DNA from: Prolixibacteraceae bacterium
Lineage (GTDB): Bacteria > Bacteroidota > Bacteroidia > Bacteroidales > Prolixibacteraceae
DNA length: 27,122 nt
Assembly: GCA_017998095.1 (NCBI GenBank)
Contig: JAGODU010000041.1
Location: 1-27,122 of the forward strand
Direction of reading: 5' to 3'
Positions 1 to 7,686 of this stretch are shown in pieces (the first letter of the stretch is position 1; every line of letters begins with the position of its first letter). The translations under genes were made by a program, and so were the position numbers. A model generated the notes under the pieces. It was not told where the DNA came from. It saw only the letters and a list, made by a program, of their open reading frames with translations, and made no database searches.

Positions 1-2
1 CA

Positions 3-1670
3 TTGTTTAAAATGATACCCGAAGATTATAAAAAAACTGTTGAAAAGGCTGAAGCTAAAGGACGAATTAACTTCAATGGTATTATTAAAGGGGTTTATTA
101 TAAAGAAATTACTCCTCTTATCAATATCGCTTTCAATATTGAAAACGGAACTGTGAAATATCCCGGACTTCCGGATGAACTAAAAATTAATGAGGCTTCT
201 GCTTATGTATTTAAGCCTGAAGGTAACTTTGACAATCTTGAGATTGGTGTTAAAAAGCTAAACATCAATATGGCCGGTAATCCCCTAGCAATGCATGCAA
301 AAGTGAAATCTGTTACCGGAGACCCGAATATTGACGCTGCCCTTAAAGGTGTTCTGGATTTGGGAACCCTCCTTAAGTTATTTCCTATAGATGGTCTTAA
401 AATGTCCGGAATAGTTGATGCTGATGCTTCTTTAAAAGGCAATCTTTCTGATATAAAGGAAAATAACTTTACTAAGTATGTTTCAGAAGGGAAGCTGGGA
501 ATCAAACAGTTTTTTGTTGAAAACAAATCTTTACCGAAAGGAATTACTGTTCCTAATGCAAATGTTGAACTGAAGAATCAAAATGTTATTGTTTCTAATC
601 TTAACGGTAAAATAGGGAAGAGCGACTTTTCTTTAAATGGCAAGCTTGATAACTTCCTTTCATATATTTTTAAAAAAGGAAGTTTAAATGGAAATTTTAA
701 CCTTTCTTCCAATCTTATTGATGCTAATGAATTCCTCTCAGACAAGGGATCAGAAAGCAGTAAATCAAGCGGTAGTGCTCCTGCTGATACTTCAAAGGCT
801 TCAGACAAACCTCTTGTTTTTCCAAAGAATACTAACCTGAATTTCAATGCAAAGATTTCACGCCTTCTTTATCAGAAACTTGATATTACAAATTTTGCCG
901 GATCAATGCAACTTAAAGACCAGACTCTTACATTGAACGGAGTTGGAATGAATATGCTGCAAGGAAGGCTGGGACTATCAGGTAGTGTTGTTGCCGATGG
1001 AAGACCTGATCCTGCAGTCAACCTTAATCTGGATGTAAAAAGTATAGACCTTCCTATGGCTTACAGTAATATTTATCTTATTGAAAAATATCTTCCTTTT
1101 GCAGAAAAGAGTCAGGGAAAAATTTCAACTGTACTTAAGCTGCAATCAAAATTGGCAGGAAATCTTAAAATGATTCTTTCTTCTGTTTCTGTTTCAGGTT
1201 CTCTTTCAACCCTGAATGTCAGGATGATAGACAACAGTGCTTTTTATTCTCTCAAGAAGGTTATTCAAACAGAAATGATCAAAAATCCTTCACTTAATGA
1301 TTTCACTGTTTATTATGAAATTAAAGATGGGAATCTGGTGTTTAAACCCTTCAAAACTGCTTTTGCCGGTCAGCCGGTTTCTATCTCAGGCATTTACAAC
1401 CTTGGAGGAAATCTTGATTTCAGAATTGACGGAAATGTCGACAGAAATATTCTTTCTTCTGAAATCCAAAAGATAATTGCTTATGTACCGGGGCATGAAT
1501 CAATAACCAAGATTGATCTTGGTCTCGATATTAAAGGCGATATCAAAAAGCCTGATATCAGGTTTGATTCCGATAAAATCAAAACACAGGTGATAAACCA
1601 TGTTAAGAAAAATGCTAAAAAGGAATTAAAGGATCAGGCAAAGAAGATTCTTGATAAATATATTAACTGA
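3..1670 (+). CDS. AsmA-like family protein, C-terminal part (5' end outside window)
   Basis: The reading frame is open from the first bases, so this is almost certainly the 3' part of a longer gene; the TTG at position 3 is just the first possible start codon. About 555 residues are visible. They are rich in short alternating beta strands with recurring phrases such as LNGKL, LSGSVV and ISGIYNLGG, as expected for the AsmA/TamB-like beta-groove fold. Roughly residues 245-275 are a Ser/Ala/Asp/Lys-rich linker. The last 100 residues hold repeated strands (FRIDGNVD, LGLDIKGDI) followed by a Lys-rich helical tail, the usual ending of AsmA-like C-terminal regions in Bacteroidota. Members of this superfamily are inner-membrane-anchored periplasmic proteins linked to outer-membrane assembly or phospholipid transfer. 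The N-terminal membrane anchor would lie upstream of the window. The family call is confident; a specific role is inference. Confidence 0.8.
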   Translation: MFKMIPEDYKKTVEKAEAKGRINFNGIIKGVYYKEITPLINIAFNIENGTVKYPGLPDELKINEASAYVFKPEGNFDNLEIGVKKLNINMAGNPLAMHAKVKSVTGDPNIDAALKGVLDLGTLLKLFPIDGLKMSGIVDADASLKGNLSDIKENNFTKYVSEGKLGIKQFFVENKSLPKGITVPNANVELKNQNVIVSNLNGKIGKSDFSLNGKLDNFLSYIFKKGSLNGNFNLSSNLIDANEFLSDKGSESSKSSGSAPADTSKASDKPLVFPKNTNLNFNAKISRLLYQKLDITNFAGSMQLKDQTLTLNGVGMNMLQGRLGLSGSVVADGRPDPAVNLNLDVKSIDLPMAYSNIYLIEKYLPFAEKSQGKISTVLKLQSKLAGNLKMILSSVSVSGSLSTLNVRMIDNSAFYSLKKVIQTEMIKNPSLNDFTVYYEIKDGNLVFKPFKTAFAGQPVSISGIYNLGGNLDFRIDGNVDRNILSSEIQKIIAYVPGHESITKIDLGLDIKGDIKKPDIRFDSDKIKTQVINHVKKNAKKELKDQAKKILDKYIN

Positions 1671-1744
1671 TTTTGATTTCCATATTGCAACTTAGATTAT
1701 ATTGCATTGTCTTTTAAGCTACTGAACTAATTATTTTAAGCCTG

Positions 1745-2562
1745 ATGAAGCTATTTTACTTAGTATTTGTTTTTGCCCTTTTGATGAATTTTAGTTTTTC
1801 ATCATTTGCAGGTAATAAAAATACTTCTGATAATAAAATACGAAAGCTTGGTTTAAATACCGGTAATTATAATGCAGGAACTATTGACGAACTTTACTCT
1901 CCGTTTCTTTATTCGGGAAGTAATGTTTCTTTTGGATTAAAATTTATCAAGGAAAAGGAAAAGAGAAAAGACCAGTTTTCTTTTCGCTTTGCTCAAATAA
2001 AAATGACTCCTGAAAATCTGGTTGTTAATCCAGATTACTTTTCTGAAAATGATATGGCAATGCAAAAAGACATACTGTTGCTGGAATTTTAGATACTTAC
2101 AGATTCCTGCTTTCTGAGAAGGGTTCCCGCTTTATTGATTTCTACCTTACCGGCCGTTGGTTCTCAACAGTTAACCTGATGACCAATTATTATATTCTTC
2201 CTGAATTAATTCAAAGTGGACTTGGAGCAGGTATTTACATCGAAAAAAATATTAAGAGGCATTGCATTAAGGCTGAGTTAAATGTGCCGGTTTTAACACT
2301 TACCGTAAGAAATAACTACTCTCAGTCTGACGCTCAGGATTATGAAGATTACAATGAATTTACTTTTATATTCAAGAATATGCAAATTCAGCTTCCTTAT
2401 AACTTGTTGGCTGTTTATTCAAATATCGGCTATGAATACAATATTTCAAATCATTTTACTGTCGAAGCTGAATACTATTTCAATTGCATGTTGAATACAT
2501 CACCCCGTCCACTGAAGTCAGTGAGCGGAATTTATTCCCTTGGTTTAATCTATACATTCTAA
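1745..2562 (+). pseudogene. Outer-membrane beta-barrel-like protein, split by a one-base frameshift
   Basis: The first part (ATG 1745 to TAG at 2090-2092) has a clear signal peptide (MKLFYLVFVFALLMNFSFSS, then FAG) and barrel-like strands. It stops after DILLLEF. The adjacent frame is open across this stop and continues at once with DTYRFLLSEKG, then GRWFSTVNLMTNYY, to a stop at 2560-2562. That part ends in SLGLIYTF, a terminal aromatic typical of outer-membrane barrels. Adding one T to the TTTT run at about 2087-2090 restores one 272-residue reading frame. The break is therefore a one-base loss: either a real inactivating mutation or a homopolymer consensus error. The ATG at 2179 is probably just an internal Met. 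The gene lies 74 bp after the AsmA-like gene and 4 bp before the S41 gene, so an operon is plausible. No specific barrel family is recognised. Confidence 0.7.
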
Positions 2563-2566
2563 GCTT

Positions 2567-3676
2567 ATGAAAAGGGTATTGATAAATTGTGTTTTCATTG
2601 CTTTAATTATTTCTCTGGCAGGATGTGAAGAAAACCTGCTGAAAGAAAAATATGAGAATACAACAATTGATAATTACGAGCTCTTTTGGTCTGAATATGA
2701 TTTACTGTATGGAGCCTTTGAGGCTAAAAATATAAATTGGAACTCTCTTCATGATGTTTATCTTGATGGTCTTGATGACAATTCTACAGATTTAAAATTG
2801 TTCAATGCTCTTAGTGGTTTACTCAACGAACTTAATGATGGCCATGCCGACCTTACTGCTCCGGGGGTAGGCTATTTTCGTTCATGGAATCGTCGAAACA
2901 AATCATTATTCAGTGATTTACTTATAAATGACTTTAATAATGTGAATTTCCTTTTCAGTAAAATCAAAACAAACTATCTCGAAGGAAAATTTAAGTCAGG
3001 TGAATATTCTGATAATTTGTTTTTCTGGGGAATTATCCCCTTTAACTCGCGAAAGATTGGATATATATATTTTCCAACTTTTAGTATTGATGATTATCCT
3101 TCCGATTTTATTCAGGAAGCAGTTGATTCTTTCAATATGGTCAGTGATGGTGTTATAATTGATTTAAGATATAACGGGGGTGGCAGGACAGAGGCCTTTG
3201 TAAGTTCGCTTAATAGTTTTGCAAATGAAAGAAAACTTTTTATGAAATCGAAATTCAGGAATGGTCCTTCTCATTCTGATTTTACTAAGCTTGAAGAACA
3301 TTGGACAAACCCTCATTCAGATTGTTTGAAAAAAATACCTGTTGCAATTCTTATGAATAGTTACTCAGCAAGCTCTTCGGAACATTTTATTATTGGAATG
3401 AAATCACAATCAAACGTAATTACAGTGGGGGATACTACCTGTGGTGCTTTTTCTGCGGTATTGGAGAGGGTGATGAAAAACGGATGGAAGTTCAGGCTGG
3501 GGGCACAAGTTGTTTATACTCCTGAAGGGAAGTTAATGACTGATGATAAAGGAAATTACCTGGAAGGAATTGGTATTAAACCTGATTACTATGAAACAGA
3601 TAAGTGGCGGGCAGTTATGAATAATAATGATTTACCAATTGAAAAAGCTCTTACTGTTTTAACAAGTAATAATTAG
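2567..3676 (+). CDS. S41 family peptidase-like lipoprotein
   Basis: A 369-residue predicted lipoprotein with a signal sequence ending in the lipobox LAGC (Cys near residue 20). An N-terminal helical region contains LLNELNDGHADL, the helical motif usual before the S41 core. The core has DGVIIDLRYNGGGR, the nucleotide-fold strand and glycine loop of tail-specific/IRBP-like S41 enzymes. Next comes VAILMNSYSASSSEHF at about residues 258-273, where Ser269 or a neighbour would be the nucleophile, then GDTTCGAFSA. No PDZ domain is obvious, and a CtpA-type catalytic Lys is not apparent in the GDTTCG segment, as in many short Bacteroidota S41 proteins. It probably acts in the periplasm or at the outer membrane on unknown peptides. 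It starts 4 bp after the frameshifted barrel gene. The family is confident; activity is not certain. Confidence 0.87.
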   Translation: MKRVLINCVFIALIISLAGCEENLLKEKYENTTIDNYELFWSEYDLLYGAFEAKNINWNSLHDVYLDGLDDNSTDLKLFNALSGLLNELNDGHADLTAPGVGYFRSWNRRNKSLFSDLLINDFNNVNFLFSKIKTNYLEGKFKSGEYSDNLFFWGIIPFNSRKIGYIYFPTFSIDDYPSDFIQEAVDSFNMVSDGVIIDLRYNGGGRTEAFVSSLNSFANERKLFMKSKFRNGPSHSDFTKLEEHWTNPHSDCLKKIPVAILMNSYSASSSEHFIIGMKSQSNVITVGDTTCGAFSAVLERVMKNGWKFRLGAQVVYTPEGKLMTDDKGNYLEGIGIKPDYYETDKWRAVMNNNDLPIEKALTVLTSNN

Positions 3677-3762
3677 CAACAAATCTTATATTTAAGTATT
3701 TGATATTTCGTTCATTAATCTTATATTAGGACTTCTAAAAATCAAATTAACAAATAGTTTCT

Positions 3763-5001
3763 ATGAAGTACTTATATGCTTTCCTTTTTGCCGTCATATT
3801 GATTTCTACGGGTTGCACAGAAAAAAATCAAAAGATAGCTCAGTGGCGTGGAATAAACCGCGATGGTATATATTCTGAAAAAGGCCTTTTGAATGAATGG
3901 CCTTCCGGAGGACCTCAGTTGTTATGGGAAACAGATACTGTTGGAAATGGATATAGTTCACCTGTTATTTATGATGACAAACTTTACATCAACGGTGAAA
4001 ACGATAGCGTAAGTTATCTATTTGCTTTTGACCTGAAAGGAAATCTTTTATGGAAAGCTCCCAATGGTCCAGAGTTTACCGGAGTTGAATTTTCAGCAGG
4101 CTTCCCCGGAGCGCGCTCAACACCTACGATATATAAAGGACTTGCTTATATTTCTTCAGGATTAGGACGCATTGCCTGTATTGAAATTAAAACAGGCAAG
4201 GAAGTTTGGTCAAAGCATATGGTTAATGATTTAAAGGGAGAACTTAACTATTTTGGATATTGTGAATCACTTCTTATTGACGGTAATGTTCTTTTCTGCT
4301 TTCCCGGTGGAAAAGAATCAAACGTTGTTTGTCTTGACCGATTAACCGGAAATGCAATTTGGACATCCAAAGCTTTAGCCGACAATGTTGCATTTACTTC
4401 ACCAATTTTGATAAAACTGAAAGAAAGAAATCTCTTTGTAACTATGTCGAAAAATAATCTCTTTGCACTTGATGCTACAGATGGAAAGCTTTTATGGTCA
4501 TTTCCCGAAGATTCAGTCAAGTTTGAAGGGGCATACTGCAATACTCCTCTTTATGAAAACGGATACCTGTACAATGTTTCCGGTGTAGAAAAGGGAAGCG
4601 GGACTTATAAGCTGAAAATATCACCCAATGGTGAATCCTATTCTGTTGAATGGAAGAATCAAAGAGTAAGAAATGAAATGGGCGGTTTTATAAAGTTAGG
4701 TGATTCTCTTTATGTTGCTTCTGATGATAAGAAGATAAAGCTTCTTGATGCTAATACAGGCATCGTTGTTGATTCTCTGCGAAATATTCGAGGTAATCTA
4801 ATCTTTGCTGATGGAAAGTTTTATTGCTATTCAGATAATGGAAATATTGACCTTATACGTTTAATTAACGGGAAGTTAAGCTCCGTCAGTAAATTCAAAA
4901 TTGACAAAGGAACCAAAGAACACCTTGCTCATATTGTTATTCACAAAGGTGTTCTTTATGTAAGACATGGTAAAAGTCTGCAGGCTTTTAAAATTTCTTA
5001 A
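3763..5001 (+). CDS. PQQ-binding-like beta-propeller repeat lipoprotein
   Basis: A 412-residue predicted lipoprotein (signal MKYLYAFLFAVILISTGC, lipobox STGC). The mature N terminus has WRGINRDGIY and GGPQLLWETD, a hallmark opening of Bacteroidota quinoprotein-like propellers. Repeated blades follow: LFAFDLKGNLLWK, IEIKTGKEVWSK, CLDRLTGNAIWTSK, LFALDATDGKLLWSF and KLLDANTGIVV, each with the x-LDxxTGxxxW signature. No cytochrome c or catalytic dehydrogenase region is visible, so this is a scaffold or binding propeller and not a demonstrable PQQ enzyme. It could resemble BamB-type assembly factors or a periplasmic accessory protein. It starts 86 bp after the S41 gene. Its 3' end overlaps the convergent uroD-like gene by 14 bp, with no terminator seen between them. 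Confidence 0.87.
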   Translation: MKYLYAFLFAVILISTGCTEKNQKIAQWRGINRDGIYSEKGLLNEWPSGGPQLLWETDTVGNGYSSPVIYDDKLYINGENDSVSYLFAFDLKGNLLWKAPNGPEFTGVEFSAGFPGARSTPTIYKGLAYISSGLGRIACIEIKTGKEVWSKHMVNDLKGELNYFGYCESLLIDGNVLFCFPGGKESNVVCLDRLTGNAIWTSKALADNVAFTSPILIKLKERNLFVTMSKNNLFALDATDGKLLWSFPEDSVKFEGAYCNTPLYENGYLYNVSGVEKGSGTYKLKISPNGESYSVEWKNQRVRNEMGGFIKLGDSLYVASDDKKIKLLDANTGIVVDSLRNIRGNLIFADGKFYCYSDNGNIDLIRLINGKLSSVSKFKIDKGTKEHLAHIVIHKGVLYVRHGKSLQAFKIS

Positions 5002-5980
5002 AAAAGACATCTATATTTTCCAGGGGTGACGCTAATGGTATGTCACATCCCGATGATATTACGTAATTTTTATACTTGCAGTATTTTTCTTTAAGCTGAT
5101 TGATTTCTTCGGCTATCATTTCAGGATTGCCATTCATAATTTTTCCTGCCGGATCAATATTGCCAAATGCAAGCCTGTCGAGAGGTATACGAGGAAGAAT
5201 TACTGACATGTTTACTGCATTGCCAAAATGAAAACCTTTGGCTCCCGTATTTACCATCGACTCTACAAGTTCTTCTGTATGACCACAATTGTGCAATATG
5301 ATAATGAAATTTTTATCCTGTATTTCATCAACAATCATCTTTACATACTTTGATGAAAATTCATCGCACTGATCAGGTGATAAAAGCCCGGCAGCAGGTT
5401 CAGCCATTAAAATTCCATTTACTCCTGCTTGTTTTAATGCTTTGATATACTTCAAAATAAAAGTAGTACACTTATCCAAAAGTATATGCATGTGGTCAGG
5501 ATCAATAAGTATCTCGGTCATTATTTCTGTAATATCAAACAGACGACCCGCTAAAGAAAATGGACCAATTGTTCCGGCTAAAACAGGCTTTCCAAAGTTA
5601 GCTTTGGACGCTAATTCTGCAGCATGTAAGTATTCAGTTATTCTCTTGCTTGAAAGATCAGGAACTTCAAGGTTTTCTACTTCGTCTGATTTGAATAGAA
5701 GTCTGTCGGATACTGACGGAACTTCATGTTCAGAAAATAGTACCGGTGCTCCAAAGGATTCAGCTTCAAGTGAAAGATCCATACTTAATAAAACAGCTGG
5801 CATCTCAGGATATTTTCCGGCAATGGCGCTGATACACTGAAAATGAACTTTACCCGAATTTGTCATATCAATTACATTCTTCCCGATGATGTTTAATCCG
5901 GGATAAGTGACAATTGGCATTAAAGGTTTTACTTCTGAGTTGAAAATTGATTCAGCCCAACTGTACATGTTAATATTCAT
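4988..5980 (-). CDS. Uroporphyrinogen decarboxylase / MtaA-like methyltransferase family protein
   Basis: A 330-residue cytoplasmic protein with no signal peptide and the UroD-superfamily TIM-barrel features LAGTIGPFSLAGRL (about 134-147), AEPAAGLLSPDQ (193-204) and AFGNIDPAGKIMNG (271-284). It carries His230-x-Cys232 (LHNCGH) and a distant Cys312 (SSGCDIP). This is the H-x-C...C zinc pattern of corrinoid:CoM-type methyltransferases (MtaA/MtbA) and is not found in the heme enzyme HemE. The protein is therefore more likely a methyl-transfer enzyme than a decarboxylase. No corrinoid protein or partner methyltransferase is visible in the window. It is the last gene of the minus-strand run, 37 bp after the small secreted protein gene. 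The superfamily is firm; the methyltransferase reading rests on the zinc motif. Confidence 0.85.
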   Translation of the reverse strand: MNINMYSWAESIFNSEVKPLMPIVTYPGLNIIGKNVIDMTNSGKVHFQCISAIAGKYPEMPAVLLSMDLSLEAESFGAPVLFSEHEVPSVSDRLLFKSDEVENLEVPDLSSKRITEYLHAAELASKANFGKPVLAGTIGPFSLAGRLFDITEIMTEILIDPDHMHILLDKCTTFILKYIKALKQAGVNGILMAEPAAGLLSPDQCDEFSSKYVKMIVDEIQDKNFIIILHNCGHTEELVESMVNTGAKGFHFGNAVNMSVILPRIPLDRLAFGNIDPAGKIMNGNPEMIAEEINQLKEKYCKYKNYVISSGCDIPLASPLENIDVFFKKF

Positions 5981-6017
5981 ATAGTTAGATTTTGTTAGTA
6001 TTTTGAAAAGTTAGTAT

Positions 6018-6452
6018 CTATTCACCACAGGCATTAATGCCGTAAGAGATTTCACTTTTAGCATTATCTGCAATCTCTGTTATTTTTTTAATATTTTGTT
6101 TAACAACTGTTATTTCTTCAGAAGCAGTTGCTTTTTTCAACAGTTTTAATAAATCGGAAGATATTAAGTAGATATTTTTTGAAACCTGAATGCCATTTTC
6201 ACAATTACAATCCGAAGCATAGCTTTCAGCCATATTACATTGACGAGATGCTTCATCAATGCTTTCTATTGCATTATCTGTAAGGTCCTGCGCTTCTTCA
6301 ATGGTAATAGTCTTTTCAACTTTCTTAAGATATTTTAGTGCATCTGACAGTGAAGATTCTGCGTTCTGAATTTCAGAAGCATATTCATAACATTGTGAGT
6401 ATGTATTTATTGAGAATAAAATAAATATCACCAAAACCGATAAAAATCTCAT
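6018..6452 (-). CDS. Small secreted Cys-containing helical protein, unknown function
   Basis: A 144-residue protein with a standard signal peptide (MRFLSVLVIFILFSINTYSQ). The mature part is almost wholly helical by composition (Ala, Glu, Lys, Ile and Leu in heptad-like spacing). It contains five cysteines: one near position 20, one in RQCN, two in DCNCENG and one in NACGE at the extreme C terminus. This suggests a small disulfide-stabilised helical bundle in the periplasm. It is not a family I recognise. It sits 61 bp downstream of the radical SAM gene and 37 bp upstream of the uroD-like gene on the same strand, so co-transcription with the AmmeMemoRadiSam genes is plausible. A function cannot be assigned. 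Confidence 0.7.
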   Translation of the reverse strand: MRFLSVLVIFILFSINTYSQCYEYASEIQNAESSLSDALKYLKKVEKTITIEEAQDLTDNAIESIDEASRQCNMAESYASDCNCENGIQVSKNIYLISSDLLKLLKKATASEEITVVKQNIKKITEIADNAKSEISYGINACGE

Positions 6453-6513
6453 GATAATATATTTAAATCAGATTGTAAAGATAATTGTTTTTCTTACTTG
6501 GTACAAATTGCTC

Positions 6514-7638
6514 TTAATCCCAGACCCCTTCAATTTCAGCACCACATTGTAAACATTTTCCCTTCGATATTAAGTTTTTAATGATACTGAAACCTTTTCT
6601 TTCGACAACAATCTTTTTGCACTTTGGGCATATAGTATTTTCATAATCCATTCCGGGAACATTTCCTATATAAACGTATTTTAATCCCATTTTTATTGCA
6701 ATTTCATGCGCTGCTGTTAATGTATTTAAAGGAGTCGGACTGAGCTGCGCAAGTTTATACATTGGATTGAACCGGCTGAAATGGAGTGGGGTATTGTCAA
6801 ATCCATTTGAAGTCAGCCATTCACACATCCTTTTTATCATGTCCATATCATCTGTCCATGAAGGAACTACAAGATTAGTGATTTCAAGCCATACACCCTC
6901 GTCTTTTATTGTTTTTAGAGTATCCAAAATTGGTTGAAGTGTTCCTCCATTTAGTTTCATATAAATTTCATTGCTGAATGACTTGAGGTCAATATTGGCA
7001 GCATCAGTTACTTTGCAAAGTTTGAGCAATGGCTCTTTATTGATGTATCCTGCTGAAACAAGAATATTTTTAATTCCGGCTTGTCTTGCAAGTACTGAAG
7101 AATCGTAAGTATATTCATAATAAGTTATAGGTTCTGAATATGTATAAGCAATAGATTTGCACTTATTTTCAAGACACTTTTCAATCAATTTGTCGGGGAA
7201 CAACTCATAGTTTTGTGTATCATCGGGACTTTTTTGAGAAATCGTCCAGTTCTGGCAATTAAGGCATGACAAATTACATCCTGCAATGGCTAAAGAAAAT
7301 GCTTTACTGCCGGGAAAGAAATGCAATAATGGTTTTTTTTCAACCGGGTCAATATGCAAAGCACATGGATTACCATATCCGACGGTGTGCAATTTACCGT
7401 CTATGTTTTTCCTGCTCCTGCAATCTCCATATTCTCCATCTTTCAGGTTGCACCCGTTGGGACAGATAAGACATCTTGCACCCTTAGGTGTTTGAGAATA
7501 AAACATAGCTTCCCGGATATGATCTTTCTTTGATTCTGTTGAAACAGGACTAGTTTCGAGCCCTATAAGCTGTTTTCCCGAAAGAAACATACAACCAGCC
7601 CCGAGAAGTGAGTTCTTTAAAAATTCTCTTTTATTCAT
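6514..7638 (-). CDS. amrS: AmmeMemoRadiSam system radical SAM enzyme with export-like leader
   Basis: A 374-residue radical SAM protein. The cluster-binding motif is Cys121-x3-Cys125-x2-Cys128 (AGCNLSCLNCQNW). It is preceded by a Cys-rich segment (C56, C59, C63, C73; CLICPNGCNL) and DPVEKKPLLHFFPG, both characteristic of the radical SAM partner of MEMO and AMMECR1. YTYSEPITYYEY and DAANIDLKSF complete the barrel. A C-terminal CxxC...CxxC (C337, C340, C362, C365) resembles a zinc ribbon or auxiliary cluster site. Unusually, the N terminus (MNKREFLKNSLLGAGCMFLSG) looks like a leader: a KREFLK variant of the Tat box, a hydrophobic stretch and a Cys at 16. Family members typically start nearer the PKGARCLICP segment. 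The gene lies 48 bp after the membrane protein gene. The reaction and substrate are unknown. Confidence 0.92.
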   Translation of the reverse strand: MNKREFLKNSLLGAGCMFLSGKQLIGLETSPVSTESKKDHIREAMFYSQTPKGARCLICPNGCNLKDGEYGDCRSRKNIDGKLHTVGYGNPCALHIDPVEKKPLLHFFPGSKAFSLAIAGCNLSCLNCQNWTISQKSPDDTQNYELFPDKLIEKCLENKCKSIAYTYSEPITYYEYTYDSSVLARQAGIKNILVSAGYINKEPLLKLCKVTDAANIDLKSFSNEIYMKLNGGTLQPILDTLKTIKDEGVWLEITNLVVPSWTDDMDMIKRMCEWLTSNGFDNTPLHFSRFNPMYKLAQLSPTPLNTLTAAHEIAIKMGLKYVYIGNVPGMDYENTICPKCKKIVVERKGFSIIKNLISKGKCLQCGAEIEGVWD

Positions 7639-7686
7639 GTCTTTTCAATAAACAATTTCTATTTACGAAATATTTTCTTTTTTGAT

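Noticed and set aside
2080..2100. Programmed frameshift at the TTTT run
   Set aside because: The downstream frame needs a -1 shift, and no canonical X-XXY-YYZ heptamer is in register. A +1 slip on TTT would lead to a quick stop. A one-base loss is simpler.
6018..6452. Small secreted protein as a toxin or immunity protein
   Set aside because: No toxin motif, partner gene or polymorphic-toxin context is visible. It only has a signal peptide and a helical Cys-containing body.
7266..7495. Short plus-strand frames inside the radical SAM gene
   Set aside because: They are antisense shadows in two overlapping frames, with no family resemblance, signal or start context.
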